A DNA stretch of 35,448 bases from Bacillus sp. FJAT-47783 (GTDB lineage Bacteria; Bacillota; Bacilli; Bacillales; Aeribacillaceae). Under the pieces are notes generated by a model. The model was not told the DNA's origin and searched no databases. It saw only the letters and a list, made by a program, of their open reading frames with translations. The stretch's first letter is position 1; every line of letters starts with the position of its first letter. The stretch is from contig NZ_JAKZKS010000028.1 in NCBI RefSeq assembly GCF_022808615.1, positions 1-35,448 of the forward strand, written 5' to 3'. The position numbers were made by a program, and so were the translations under genes. Positions 9,289 to 17,702 of the stretch are shown here, one piece after another.

Positions 9289-10584
9289 TTATTTCCTACC
9301 AACAGAATAGTAATTTAATCTAAACTTCTTTACTGTGTCAAAGGAGTAACAATTACGCCCATCTAGTACATTTGGTGTACTCATTAATTCTGTAAATTTA
9401 TTAACCGGAAACTTCTTTACTTCATCCCATTCAGTCGCAATAAACGCAAGATCCGCACCTTTTATTGCTTCTTCAATCGAGTTCGTATAAGATATTAAAT
9501 CACCTAGTATATCTTTTGCGTTATCGATGGCTATTGGGTCATACGCAATAACCGTTGCACCTTCGTCTAGTAATTGTTTTGCCATAACTAAAGAGGCTGC
9601 TTCACGAACATCATCGGTATTCGGTTTAAACGCTAAACCTAAAATTGCACATCGTTTTCCTTGTAGGGAGCCAATCACTTCTTTCGCTTTTTTTACTAAT
9701 TTCATTTGCTGGCGATGATTGACTCGAATAACAGCTTCTAATAATTCAAATTTATGCTGCACGTTACCTGCAATTTGCACAAGCGCTTTCGTATCTTTAG
9801 GAAAGCACGAACCACCGTAGCCAATTCCCGCTTTTAAGAATTGAGGGCCAATTCGTTTATCTGTTCCAATTCCATTAGCAACATCTTCAATATTTGCTCC
9901 GACCTTTTCGCAAATGTTGGCAATTTCATTAATAAAGCTAATTTTTGTTGCTAAAAAAGCATTTGCCGCATACTTGATCATTTCTGCACTTCTAATGCCT
10001 GTCTTAATAATCGGAATGTTAAAGGGTTCATATAGTTTTGCGACTTTATGAGCTATTTCTGGGCTGTCAGCACCAATAACAATCCGATCTCCATAAAACG
10101 TATCGTCGATAGCCGACCCCTCTCGAAGAAACTCAGGATTCGAGGCAATATCGATTCGATATTGGTGAATATTCCAGTCATTTACCCATTGTTTAATAGT
10201 ATCATTCGTTCCAACTGGGACCGTACTTTTTGTAACGAGTGTAACGGGACCATTAATATGGGAAAGAATATCTTTTACTACTTGTTTTATGTATGTTAAA
10301 TTAGCCGATCCGTCTTCGTTTTCTGGAGTCCCAACAGCGATAATAATGATTTCCTTATCATTATAGGCGACTTTTGATTCAGTTGTAAAAGTGAGTCTCT
10401 TCTCTTTCATATTTTTCTGAATAAGTTCGTCTAACCCCGGTTCATAAATAGGGGATTTTCCTTTTACTAACATATCAATTTTTTGCTTATCGATATCAAT
10501 ACAAGTCACTTCATGTCCTACTTCAGAGAGGCACACACCTGTTACTAACCCTACATAGCCTGTACCTGCAACAGCAACTCTCAA
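9289..10584 (-). CDS. ugd: UDP-glucose 6-dehydrogenase
   Basis: It oxidises UDP-glucose to UDP-glucuronate (the TuaD reaction of teichuronic acid synthesis). Key motifs are VAVAGTGYVGLVTGVCLSE at the N-terminus, IYEPGLDELI, VTKSTVPVGT, NPEFLREGSAIDD, the active site GIGYGGSCFPKDT with Cys260, and LGLAFKPNTDDVREA. The open frame reaches GTG 10593, but GAGGTG there acts as the ribosome site for TTG 10584, which gives the normal family start MRVAVAGTGYVG (431 residues). The upstream gtaB stop is less than 20 nt away, so gtaB and ugd form an operon that makes UDP-Glc and then UDP-GlcA. Confidence 0.93.
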   Translation of the reverse strand: MRVAVAGTGYVGLVTGVCLSEVGHEVTCIDIDKQKIDMLVKGKSPIYEPGLDELIQKNMKEKRLTFTTESKVAYNDKEIIIIAVGTPENEDGSANLTYIKQVVKDILSHINGPVTLVTKSTVPVGTNDTIKQWVNDWNIHQYRIDIASNPEFLREGSAIDDTFYGDRIVIGADSPEIAHKVAKLYEPFNIPIIKTGIRSAEMIKYAANAFLATKISFINEIANICEKVGANIEDVANGIGTDKRIGPQFLKAGIGYGGSCFPKDTKALVQIAGNVQHKFELLEAVIRVNHRQQMKLVKKAKEVIGSLQGKRCAILGLAFKPNTDDVREAASLVMAKQLLDEGATVIAYDPIAIDNAKDILGDLISYTNSIEEAIKGADLAFIATEWDEVKKFPVNKFTELMSTPNVLDGRNCYSFDTVKKFRLNYYSVGRK

Positions 10585-10602
10585 CACCAGCACCTCAATT
10601 CA

Positions 10603-11484
10603 TCAGTTTTTTACTTTTTCCATGAGTTCTTGTAAATACTGATAAAGATCATCCTTTAATTCTTCACGCTGCAACCCAAAATCAATCGTCGCTTTAATAA
10701 AGCCTAATTTATCACCAACATCGTACCGTTCACCTTCAAAATGGTAGGCAAGAACTTGTTGAGTTTTTAATAACACATTTATCGCATCGGTCAATTGAAT
10801 TTCTCCACCAGTACCGGGCTTTAATTGTGTAAGAATACGAAAAATTTCTGGAGTTAAAATATATCGTCCCATTATTGCACTTGTTGAAGGTGCCTTTTCA
10901 ATTGATGGTTTTTCTATTAAATCATGGATTGAAAACACTTTTTCCTCTATTGCTGGGGAAAAGTAATTGACAATCCCATACTTTGACACATCCTCTTTTT
11001 TAACTTTTTGCACACCAACTACTGGCGATTTATATTTTTCATAAACGTTAATTAATTGTTTTAATGAAGGGATATCTGCTTGTACGATATCATCTCCAAG
11101 CATCACGGCAAACGGTTCATCCCCAACAAACGTACGAGCACAACTAATTGCGTGACCAAGTCCTTTCGGTTCTTTCTGACGAATGTAATGAATATTAGCT
11201 AAGTCAGCTATACGTTGTACTTTCTCTAACATTTTCCATTTCTCTTTTTTTGCTAACGTTTCTTCAAGCTCGTACGATTTATCAAAATGGTCTTCAATCG
11301 CCCGTTTTCCTCTTCCTGTCACAATAATAATATCTTCAATTCCTGATTCTACAGCTTCTTCTATAATATATTGAATCGTTGGTTTATCGACGATAGGTAA
11401 CATTTCTTTCGGCTGTGCTTTCGTTGCTGGTAAAAACCGTGTTCCTAATCCAGCGGCTGGAATGATCGCTTTTTTAATTTGCAT
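10603..11484 (-). CDS. gtaB: UTP-glucose-1-phosphate uridylyltransferase
   Basis: It makes UDP-glucose from UTP and glucose-1-phosphate, feeding the following ugd gene. The 293 residues match the GalU/GtaB family. The nucleotide-binding start is [20 protein letters not shown] (about 9-28), followed by [44 protein letters not shown] and [15 protein letters not shown]. The GGGGGAT ribosome site lies before ATG 11484. It is the first gene of the leftward cluster and has a plausible promoter at 11523-11550. Confidence 0.95.
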   Translation of the reverse strand: MQIKKAIIPAAGLGTRFLPATKAQPKEMLPIVDKPTIQYIIEEAVESGIEDIIIVTGRGKRAIEDHFDKSYELEETLAKKEKWKMLEKVQRIADLANIHYIRQKEPKGLGHAISCARTFVGDEPFAVMLGDDIVQADIPSLKQLINVYEKYKSPVVGVQKVKKEDVSKYGIVNYFSPAIEEKVFSIHDLIEKPSIEKAPSTSAIMGRYILTPEIFRILTQLKPGTGGEIQLTDAINVLLKTQQVLAYHFEGERYDVGDKLGFIKATIDFGLQREELKDDLYQYLQELMEKVKN

Positions 11485-11522
11485 AAAAATCCCCCAAACT
11501 TCAGTTGGTTTCTTATAAATAA

Positions 11523-11550
11523 ATTTTACCGTATATATTCACGTTGTTAA
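11523..11550 (-). promoter_or_regulatory. Probable promoter of gtaB
   Basis: On the minus strand TTAACA is followed, after 16 bp, by TAAAAT. It ends about 38 bp before the gtaB start codon and faces away from the lytR promoter. Confidence 0.5.
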
Positions 11551-11638
11551 TAAAGAATATGTTAAGTGTTTCTTAAGAATGATTTACGATTGTATTCCAT
11601 AACCTAAATAACAACTACAATATTTTACAAATTTCTTA

Positions 11639-11667
11639 TTGCTGAAAATGACATCCAAAAATATAAT
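11639..11667 (+). promoter_or_regulatory. Probable sigma-A promoter of the lytR-like gene
   Basis: TTGCTG (11639-11644) and a perfect TATAAT (11662-11667) are separated by exactly 17 bp, with the start codon 42 bp downstream. Confidence 0.75.
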
Positions 11668-11708
11668 AGAATTTAGGACAATAATCACATATTAAGGATG
11701 GAAAAACA

Positions 11709-12659
11709 ATGAGAACAAATAAACAAAAGAAAAAACGCAAAAAGTTTTTGATGATCGTTCTTGCCATTTTTGCAATATTTATTATCGGAACAGGAAGCTA
11801 CGCCTATTATATATGGCATAAAGCATCGTCAACTGTCGCTAACATCCAAGAAGATATCGGAAGAGATAAATCGGATAAACGGGAGAATGAAGTTCAATTT
11901 CATAAAAAAGACCCGATTTCGATTTTATTAATGGGTGTAGATGAAAGAAAAGGTGATCGTGGTCGCTCTGACTCCCTTATTTTGTTGACGGTGAACCCGA
12001 ATAAAAAATCGATGGAAATGGTTAGCATTCCTCGTGACACTCGTACAGAAATTGTCGGAAAAGGCATTCAAGATAAAATAAATCACGCTTATGCTTTTGG
12101 TGGCACGGAAATGGCCATTAACACGGTTGAACATTTCCTAGATGTACCCGTTGATTACTTTGTTAAAGTAAACATGGAGAGCTTTAAAGATATTGTCGAT
12201 GCTGTTGGGGGAGTGACTGTTCAAAATAGCTTTACGTTCACTTACGATGGATACACGTTTAAAGAAGGAGAAATCCATCTAGACGGTAAGAAAGCTCTTG
12301 CCTACTCTCGGATGAGATATGAAGATCCGCGCGGTGATTTTGGTCGTCAAGAGCGACAGCGCCAAATTATTGAGGCAGTTATTGAAAAAGGTGCAAGTAT
12401 TTCATCGATTACGAAGTTTGGAGATATGTTTAAAGTTGTTGAGGATAATGTGAAAACAAATTTAACATTCGATGAGATGTGGAAAATTCAAGAAAATTAC
12501 AAAGATGCACGTCATAGCTTAACTCAACATCAAATTAAAGGCTCAGGATCTAAAATTAATGGTATCTATTACTATATTGTCTCTGATGAAGACCGTTTAA
12601 ATCTTTCAAATGAACTAAAAGATCATTTGGAACTCTCTTCAACGACTGCCAGCAACTAA
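11709..12659 (+). CDS. tagU: LytR-CpsA-Psr family wall-polymer ligase
   Basis: LCP proteins transfer lipid-linked anionic polymers (teichoic or teichuronic type) to peptidoglycan on the outer face of the membrane. The 316 residues show a basic N-terminus, one membrane segment (about 14-34) and an extracellular LCP domain from about 72. Conserved parts are ILLMGVDER, RGRSDSLILLTVNP, MVSIPRDTRTEI, KINHAYAFGG, DAVGGV and ALAYSRMRYEDPRGDFGRQERQRQ; these include the Arg/Asp residues that bind the polyprenyl phosphate. AAGGATGG precedes the ATG. It diverges from gtaB, close to the layout of lytR in B. subtilis. The symbol is by homology; B. subtilis has three LCP paralogues. Confidence 0.9.
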   Translation: MRTNKQKKKRKKFLMIVLAIFAIFIIGTGSYAYYIWHKASSTVANIQEDIGRDKSDKRENEVQFHKKDPISILLMGVDERKGDRGRSDSLILLTVNPNKKSMEMVSIPRDTRTEIVGKGIQDKINHAYAFGGTEMAINTVEHFLDVPVDYFVKVNMESFKDIVDAVGGVTVQNSFTFTYDGYTFKEGEIHLDGKKALAYSRMRYEDPRGDFGRQERQRQIIEAVIEKGASISSITKFGDMFKVVEDNVKTNLTFDEMWKIQENYKDARHSLTQHQIKGSGSKINGIYYYIVSDEDRLNLSNELKDHLELSSTTASN

Positions 12660-12673
12660 ATATTTTTTAAAAA

Positions 12674-12804
12674 GGAGCAGTCCGAAAAGTAGTTTTTACG
12701 CCCAAAATATAAAAAGATAGGCCCAAAGAATGTTGATTTTGCAGCATTCTTTGGGCCTTAATTTTGGAGTATTTTACCCTAAAACAGACTTTTTAGACAG
12801 TCCC
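12674..12804. mobile_element. MITE-like element, family B, copy 1, with terminator hairpin
   Basis: This 131-bp element lies between two convergent genes. Its ends are imperfect inverted repeats, GGAGCAGTCCGAAAAGT and, reading in from the right, GGGACTGTCTAAAAAGT. In the middle GGCCCAAAGAATG (12720-12732) pairs perfectly with CATTCTTTGGGCC (12745-12757) and is flanked by T-rich and A-rich runs, so it probably works as a two-way terminator. A shorter related copy is at 16687-16796. The ends resemble those of common insertion sequences of Bacilli, but I do not assign a family. Confidence 0.7.
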
Positions 12805-12812
12805 TTTTAGTA

Positions 12813-14174
12813 TTAATGAGCAGACTCAACCTCTATTGTATCGTCTACTGATGGATTGCCCTCTTGATGATCATCTTGGTCAACACTTTGACCCTCATCT
12901 TCTACTGGATCATTGGCTTCTTCATGCTCATTGATTGACTCATTGCTTTCATTCTCTTCATCACTATTTTGTACCGATTCATTGTCTTCAATTAAAGATT
13001 CATTATCTTCATACCCTTCATTTTCATAAGGATCTTCAAGCTCTTCATAATAACCTTCTTCTTCGTCATACCATTCTTCATCGAAGTTCCAATCAGGCTC
13101 ACTTTCATACTCTTCAAAATATTCTTCAGAACTGTATTCACTATAAGAATCGTCATATGGGAAATCATAGTATTCGATATATTGATCGGAATAATCGCCA
13201 CCGCTAAAATACCCATCTTCATTCCAATCATCCCCATAATAGAGATAACCATTTGCATCGTAAAATAGGGACAAAATCGCATCTTGCGTCATTGGTTGGT
13301 GAACCCAATTTTCAATCATACTGTGTACAGAATAAAGCGGGATGCTAAAACCAAGCTGTGCTTCATCCCCTGCTCTTGCTGAATTAATGGCTACAACATG
13401 ACCAGACTTTTTCTCAAGAAGCGGGCCGCCACTAGACCCTGGGGCAATCGGCGCTGAAATTTGATAAACTCCTTCATACGTTCTTGTATCGATCGTAAAA
13501 CTACGGTTTACACCACTTATATAACCAAAGGTAGCAGTATTCTCAAAACCTAATGGACTTCCTAACGCGATTACTTCCGCGCCAATTTTTAATTCCCTTT
13601 CAGTATTTAACGTTAATGGTGGTTTACCTTTTAACTCTTTTACTCGAATAAGGGCAACGTCAACATCATTACTATAACCAATAACTTGACCTATAAATTC
13701 ATTTCCGTTGTTATCCTTCACCTTTGCTTGTGTTTCACCCTCAATGACATGGGCATTTGTTAAAATATCTCCATTTGAATTGATCAGAAAGCCCGAACCT
13801 TGACCATAGTTTGTAATAACCGTAAATACCTTTTCTTGAGCACTCGCAATAATATCAGACACTTCTTTGATTTTCTCTTTTTCTTCCTTTGTTTTAACCT
13901 CAGTAACTGGTTTGACAACAGGTTTTGGTAAAGGTGTAGTTTCCTTTCCCTTTATATCTTCGGTCACCGGTTCTTCCTTACTCAACTGTCCGATTTTACT
14001 AGCTAAAACAGTAAAAATGCCTCCACCAACAATCAATAAACATACAAAAAGAGCAACGAGCCATTTCGGGGCTTTTTTTACCTCTATCGTCTTTCCACAA
14101 CTGGAACAATATTTCCCCCGTTTTTGAACTTCACTCCCACAATGAGGACAATACAAGTAGATCTCCTCCTCCAA
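12813..14174 (-). CDS. Zinc-ribbon, membrane-anchored HtrA/trypsin-like serine protease with acidic tail
   Basis: This 453-residue protein begins with a zinc ribbon (CPHC at 9-12, CSSC at 23-26), then one membrane segment (about 38-60), then a trypsin-fold (S1C) domain of about 108-295. The catalytic triad is His142 (TNAHVIEG), Asp172 (DVDVALIRV) and Ser248 (GSSGGPLL). No PDZ domain follows, unlike HtrA/HtrB. Instead the C-terminal 120 or so residues are very rich in D, E and Y (for example SSEEYFEEYESEP). The ribbon should be cytoplasmic and the protease outside. A role in surface protein quality control is inferred. The acidic tail could bind cations or wall, or suit a saline or alkaline habitat. 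Confidence 0.85.
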   Translation of the reverse strand: MEEEIYLYCPHCGSEVQKRGKYCSSCGKTIEVKKAPKWLVALFVCLLIVGGGIFTVLASKIGQLSKEEPVTEDIKGKETTPLPKPVVKPVTEVKTKEEKEKIKEVSDIIASAQEKVFTVITNYGQGSGFLINSNGDILTNAHVIEGETQAKVKDNNGNEFIGQVIGYSNDVDVALIRVKELKGKPPLTLNTERELKIGAEVIALGSPLGFENTATFGYISGVNRSFTIDTRTYEGVYQISAPIAPGSSGGPLLEKKSGHVVAINSARAGDEAQLGFSIPLYSVHSMIENWVHQPMTQDAILSLFYDANGYLYYGDDWNEDGYFSGGDYSDQYIEYYDFPYDDSYSEYSSEEYFEEYESEPDWNFDEEWYDEEEGYYEELEDPYENEGYEDNESLIEDNESVQNSDEENESNESINEHEEANDPVEDEGQSVDQDDHQEGNPSVDDTIEVESAH

Positions 14175-14262
14175 CGGACTATTAGTCTACTTAAATAATA
14201 CTTTGTACCCAAAAGTGAATCAATTGCTTTTTTTGAAATTTTGGTATAAAAACCAATTTAAT

Positions 14263-14414
14263 GGATCATCACCAAAAGTCGGGATTGATAATTTCTATAA
14301 AATATGTACCCGTCTCAATTTTCCCGTTTTTTTACAATTACGAATGTAAAATAGATGTTTGGAATGGATAATAAGTTATGATTTTATGTAACCCCCAAGT
14401 TACGGTGATGAACC
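14263..14414. mobile_element. MITE-like element, family A, copy 2, with 8-bp target duplication
   Basis: This 152-bp copy matches 4028-4180 along its length. It begins GGATCATCACCAAAAG and ends CGGTGATGAACC, which gives imperfect terminal inverted repeats starting with GG. It is flanked on both sides by the identical 8-mer AATTTAAT (14255-14262 and 14415-14422). GG ends plus an 8-bp duplication are features of the ISL3 insertion-sequence family, so this is probably a non-autonomous ISL3-derived element. It inserted just after the end of the adaptor gene. Confidence 0.8.
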
Positions 14415-14421
14415 AATTTAA

Positions 14422-15651
14422 TTATCCGAAAATGGCCTTCACCAAAATCCGATACACTTCCTCCTTCTTAAACTCGTTAAACATTTCTTTATGAATCTGT
14501 TTCACATCAATCGGCATAAAAAGCGTCTGTCCATCTTTCATCTTGTTTGTAGGGCTTGATACAATTTTTTCATTTGTGTGTAACCCATTTACTACTTCAA
14601 TTGCTCGATTTTCTTGTAAACCCGTTTTAATTAAACGTTTGTTTAAAACTCCATTCTCAACTACGAAAACATATTTTCCTTTATCCGTTTTCATAATAGT
14701 ATGAGTCGGAACGGTTAGGACTCCATTTTTCTCTTCTAAATAGATTTCCACACTTGTATGAAAGCCTTCTAGCACCTTTTCGTTTTCCTCGAGTAATTGG
14801 ATATAAATCGGATAATTACTTTGTTTTGCATCAATCGTTGGCTCTTGAAAAGGGGTTTTCTCTATTTCTGTGACAATCCCTTCTAGCTTTTCATTCTTTA
14901 AGGCAAAGGGTGATACGATCGCTTTTAAATCAGGTGAAACTTTTTTTATATCGTATTCAGAAATGGTGCCTTTTACGAAAAGTGGGCCGTCTGATTTAAT
15001 CGTGACAACACGCTCTCCATCTTTTTCGGCATAGTGATTTACTTTTGTGACAACACCGCCCATTTTACTCGTAACCGTTAATTCTTCTTCTAATAAACGT
15101 AGCTTTTCGAATTGATGATCTAATTCCTCTACTTGAAGGGATATACGCTTGTGCTCTGTTTTTTTCTGATTGATGTTCGACTGATTTTCGAATTGATGAA
15201 GGATGGATGACACATCGGTTTCTTCTGTCTCTGTATAGGTACTTACTGGGACACTTTCTGTTTCTAGTGCAGCTATCTCGCTTTCTAGTTCGTCAAGCGC
15301 TGCTTCTAACGTTTCTTTCTTTTTGGCGATCGTGGACATCTCTGCACGTAATTGTGGATCGTCGTATTGAAGAATCTCGTCCCCCTCTTGAATGACATTT
15401 CCTTCTTGTACTTTTAATGTATATTCACTGCCTTTTCCTTTTTCGAAAAACACCTCATATGTATTGACTGGGATGACAACACCTTCTGTCGTAAACGTTT
15501 TTTTCAAATCTTTCGTTAAAGGGTGAACATACTCTTTTACAGGGACCGATAGGGAAACCTCTTCCTTCTTTTTAACTAAAATCCACCCATTTGTAACAAG
15601 CAGACCTAGAATGAATACAATACAACTTATCTTGATGATTTTCTTTTTCAA
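14422..15651 (-). CDS. HlyD/YknX-like efflux adaptor (membrane fusion protein)
   Basis: This 409-residue extracytoplasmic adaptor is of the kind that couples an ABC permease to export. It has one N-terminal membrane segment (about 6-26), a barrel-sandwich half (about 65-100, with VQEGNVIQEGDEIL), a coiled-coil hairpin (about 100-190), the second half (MGGVVTKVNHYAEKDGERVVTI), then beta-barrel parts and a C-terminal PTHTIMKTDKGKYVFVVENG domain. The start is TTG 15651, with GGAGGG about 7 nt upstream. It follows the Yip1-like gene by 12 nt. In B. subtilis yknW (Yip1) and yknX (adaptor) precede the transporter genes yknYZ. No ATPase or permease gene is here. Confidence 0.8.
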   Translation of the reverse strand: MKKKIIKISCIVFILGLLVTNGWILVKKKEEVSLSVPVKEYVHPLTKDLKKTFTTEGVVIPVNTYEVFFEKGKGSEYTLKVQEGNVIQEGDEILQYDDPQLRAEMSTIAKKKETLEAALDELESEIAALETESVPVSTYTETEETDVSSILHQFENQSNINQKKTEHKRISLQVEELDHQFEKLRLLEEELTVTSKMGGVVTKVNHYAEKDGERVVTIKSDGPLFVKGTISEYDIKKVSPDLKAIVSPFALKNEKLEGIVTEIEKTPFQEPTIDAKQSNYPIYIQLLEENEKVLEGFHTSVEIYLEEKNGVLTVPTHTIMKTDKGKYVFVVENGVLNKRLIKTGLQENRAIEVVNGLHTNEKIVSSPTNKMKDGQTLFMPIDVKQIHKEMFNEFKKEEVYRILVKAIFG

Positions 15652-15663
15652 AAAAGGTCCCTC

Positions 15664-16335
15664 CTACAACACAATGTCCAAATCTTGAAGTAATGCTGTC
15701 GATATCGCATCAATGGAAATAAATAAAAAGTGTAGCAATAAAAGACACGGAATAAGCTTTACATAAGATTGTTTTGAACTTATTTTGATGGAAACAAGCT
15801 GAATGAACGCCGCCCATAAGTGAAATACAGTTGTTTTACTAGCTAATATGATCAGTAGCGGATAATCTGTCACAAGGTGAACAATTGGACCTAGACTAAA
15901 TACATTCCATTCAGGAAATATCCCAAAATAGTAATAAATCGCGGTCGATAATGTTTTTTCAATGAAAAGAATCATGACAGCATACAGCTGTATGACCCAC
16001 AATTTTTTAAAAGGTAATTCATCTACATATAAGGTTAATGTGGTAGAAAATAGTAGCATAAAAGCAAGGGGATAGAGAATCGATTGAATGATTTCCCCAA
16101 GACCATATACTATTTTTGCTACTTCGATTTTGTCTGTTGAAACAGCATCCCACTCCCTCATGAACTCCTCTGTGCCCATTCCGAAATATGCGCGAATACA
16201 ACCTAGCAATAAAAATAAAAACATTATGAAAAAAAAGCGACGACGAAATCCATGAATCGTTGAAGCTCTTGAAAAATAGATAAAATGCTGAAATGGATGG
16301 AATATTCCTTGTAACAAGCGAACTGTAAAGATCAT
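15664..16335 (-). CDS. Yip1-family membrane protein (YknW-like)
   Basis: The 223-residue integral membrane protein has about five hydrophobic segments and the layout of the Yip1 family. The open frame extends to 16365, but AGGAGG lies 7 nt before ATG 16335 (MIFTVRLLQGIFHPFQHF), so that is the start. Its stop is 12 nt from the next start, and the two genes form an operon. Order and families match yknW-yknX of B. subtilis, where the whole YknWXYZ complex protects against the SdpC toxin. A similar role would need an ABC transporter encoded elsewhere. Recognition rests on topology and neighbour, so it is moderate. Confidence 0.65.
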   Translation of the reverse strand: MIFTVRLLQGIFHPFQHFIYFSRASTIHGFRRRFFFIMFLFLLLGCIRAYFGMGTEEFMREWDAVSTDKIEVAKIVYGLGEIIQSILYPLAFMLLFSTTLTLYVDELPFKKLWVIQLYAVMILFIEKTLSTAIYYYFGIFPEWNVFSLGPIVHLVTDYPLLIILASKTTVFHLWAAFIQLVSIKISSKQSYVKLIPCLLLLHFLFISIDAISTALLQDLDIVL

Positions 16336-16512
16336 CGTTGTGCCTCCTGCAAAATCCAAAATCAATCATTTCCCGGAAAATTTCTACATATTGGTACCTA
16401 TTATACATAATTTCAACAAATAAAGGTGTCGAAATCACTCGTTTTTCAGATAGTTTGCAAGATTCATTTTTTGTTTAGTTACATTTGTACTATTTTATAT
16501 TTCACAGAAATA

Positions 16513-16680
16513 GCGCTAGAGCTTCCTAAAGCGGCGTACAAACTGTACCATTTCAGTAGGAGATAAAGGAAACTCGGGCGACGTTTTATTCGATGTTGAC
16601 TTATCTACGGATGAAATGGGAAATTTACTAACCTCTAACGCCTGGAGCTAGACGAAAAGTACTATGATCAAAGTTGTGAA
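16513..16680. repeat. Dispersed intergenic repeat, family C, partial copy
   Basis: The stretch contains GCGCTAGAGCTTCC near its start and CTAACGCCTGGAGCTAGACG near its end, followed by a segment similar to the end of the copy at 17703-17936 (TAACGCC.GGAGCTAGACG, then ACAAAGTTGT-like). The middle differs, so it is a rearranged or decayed copy. It fills much of the gap 16336-16847 together with the family B element. Confidence 0.55.
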
Positions 16681-16686
16681 CAGAAT

Positions 16687-16796
16687 GGGAGCTGTCCTAA
16701 AAGTAAAGGTAGACCCTAAGAATGTTGATTTTACAGCATTCTTTAGATTTTAATTTTGAAATGCTTTATCCTAATATAGACTTTTTAGACAGCCCC
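16687..16796. mobile_element. MITE-like element, family B, copy 2
   Basis: This 110-bp element is related to 12674-12804. Its ends are GGGAGCTGTCCTAAAAGT and, inverted from the right, GGGGCTGTCTAAAAAGTC, a better terminal match than in copy 1. The centre keeps AAGAATG and CATTCTT as a shorter hairpin. No clear target duplication was found. Confidence 0.7.
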
Positions 16797-16807
16797 ATGG
16801 TTAACAA

Positions 16808-16838
16808 CAAAAAACATCACCATTTAACCGGTAATGTT
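16808..16838 (-). terminator. Terminator after the SGNH-like gene
   Basis: On the minus strand ACATTACC pairs with GGTGATGT (one G-U) and is followed by a T-run. It sits just past the stop at 16848. Confidence 0.65.
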
Positions 16839-16847
16839 TTTCCGCTA

Positions 16848-17609
16848 TTATTCATTGTTCACAAAATAGTTCACTAAATAACTAGCCCACACTTCGTTTC
16901 CTTTTTCATTCGGTTTATCTTTATTTTCTACTAAATATATGGAGTCGTCTTGTTCTGTCCAGGCAGCCCAGTGGTCTAGAAAATGATAGTTGTTTTCCTT
17001 AGAATATTTTTCTAAATCCTTTACTTGCGCTGGATAATGCTTAGATGAAAAGATAGGATGGGCCGCTTGTAAATAAATGGTTGCATCTTCGTTTTCACTT
17101 TCAATATCTGCTAAAATCGTTGAAATGTTTTCGAGTGTATGATTGATACCAATAAGTCCACCATTGTCCTTTAAAATAAACGGTTCAAATAATAAAATAT
17201 CAGGATTGCTGTCCATAACTTTTTGATGGAGGTTTTCTGTTACGACATCTAAAGTTGTTTTTGATTCATCGGAAAAAATAGTGAACGTAAATAGATCACC
17301 GTAAATGGACTGAAGCTCTCTCTTTAATTGAGATGGCCAAGCGTTTTCATCCGTTGAAGTTGATTCGGACCCATATATAACAAAATGGAGAGGTTCCTCA
17401 TTTTCGATTGCTTTTTCAGCCTTTTCGACTAATTCGTGCGGAAGGTGATTGACGCTCGTTAAATCGATAGCTGAAGCTTGTTCCTCCTCATGTAGACTAG
17501 TGTTTGTCGCTTCCGCCGGATGGCTCATTTTTTCACTCCAATACCATTCACCTAATATAACGACACATATTACGGCAATACAGCTTATAATCGCAGCCAC
17601 TTTTTGCAT
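16848..17609 (-). CDS. Secreted or membrane-anchored SGNH/GDSL-like protein, odd catalytic motif
   Basis: The 253 residues start with a membrane or signal segment (about 5-23), a short linker, then an SGNH-hydrolase-like domain from about 73. Block I reads VIYGSESTS, with Ser in the GDS position. Block III-like sequence is DILLFEPFILKDNGG. The C-terminal block is DKPNEKGNEVWASYLVNYF, which matches the usual DxxHPNxKGHxxWA pattern except that the catalytic His position appears to be Lys and the second His is Asn. It may therefore be inactive or a binding protein. It stands alone between repeats, with GGGGGA before the ATG and its own terminator. Confidence 0.65.
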   Translation of the reverse strand: MQKVAAIISCIAVICVVILGEWYWSEKMSHPAEATNTSLHEEEQASAIDLTSVNHLPHELVEKAEKAIENEEPLHFVIYGSESTSTDENAWPSQLKRELQSIYGDLFTFTIFSDESKTTLDVVTENLHQKVMDSNPDILLFEPFILKDNGGLIGINHTLENISTILADIESENEDATIYLQAAHPIFSSKHYPAQVKDLEKYSKENNYHFLDHWAAWTEQDDSIYLVENKDKPNEKGNEVWASYLVNYFVNNE

Positions 17610-17702
17610 GATAATCCCCCTTTACACAATTCATCAAAATTATATCGGAATATAGCAAAAAATGTCCATTGACAAAAGAGATTTTTCGTACAAAACAAGA
17701 AA

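Noticed and set aside
12935-13282. Reading frames overlapping the protease gene (90 codons plus, 96 codons minus)
   Set aside because: They are shadows of the acidic GAA/GAT-rich tail. They have no start signals and odd composition.
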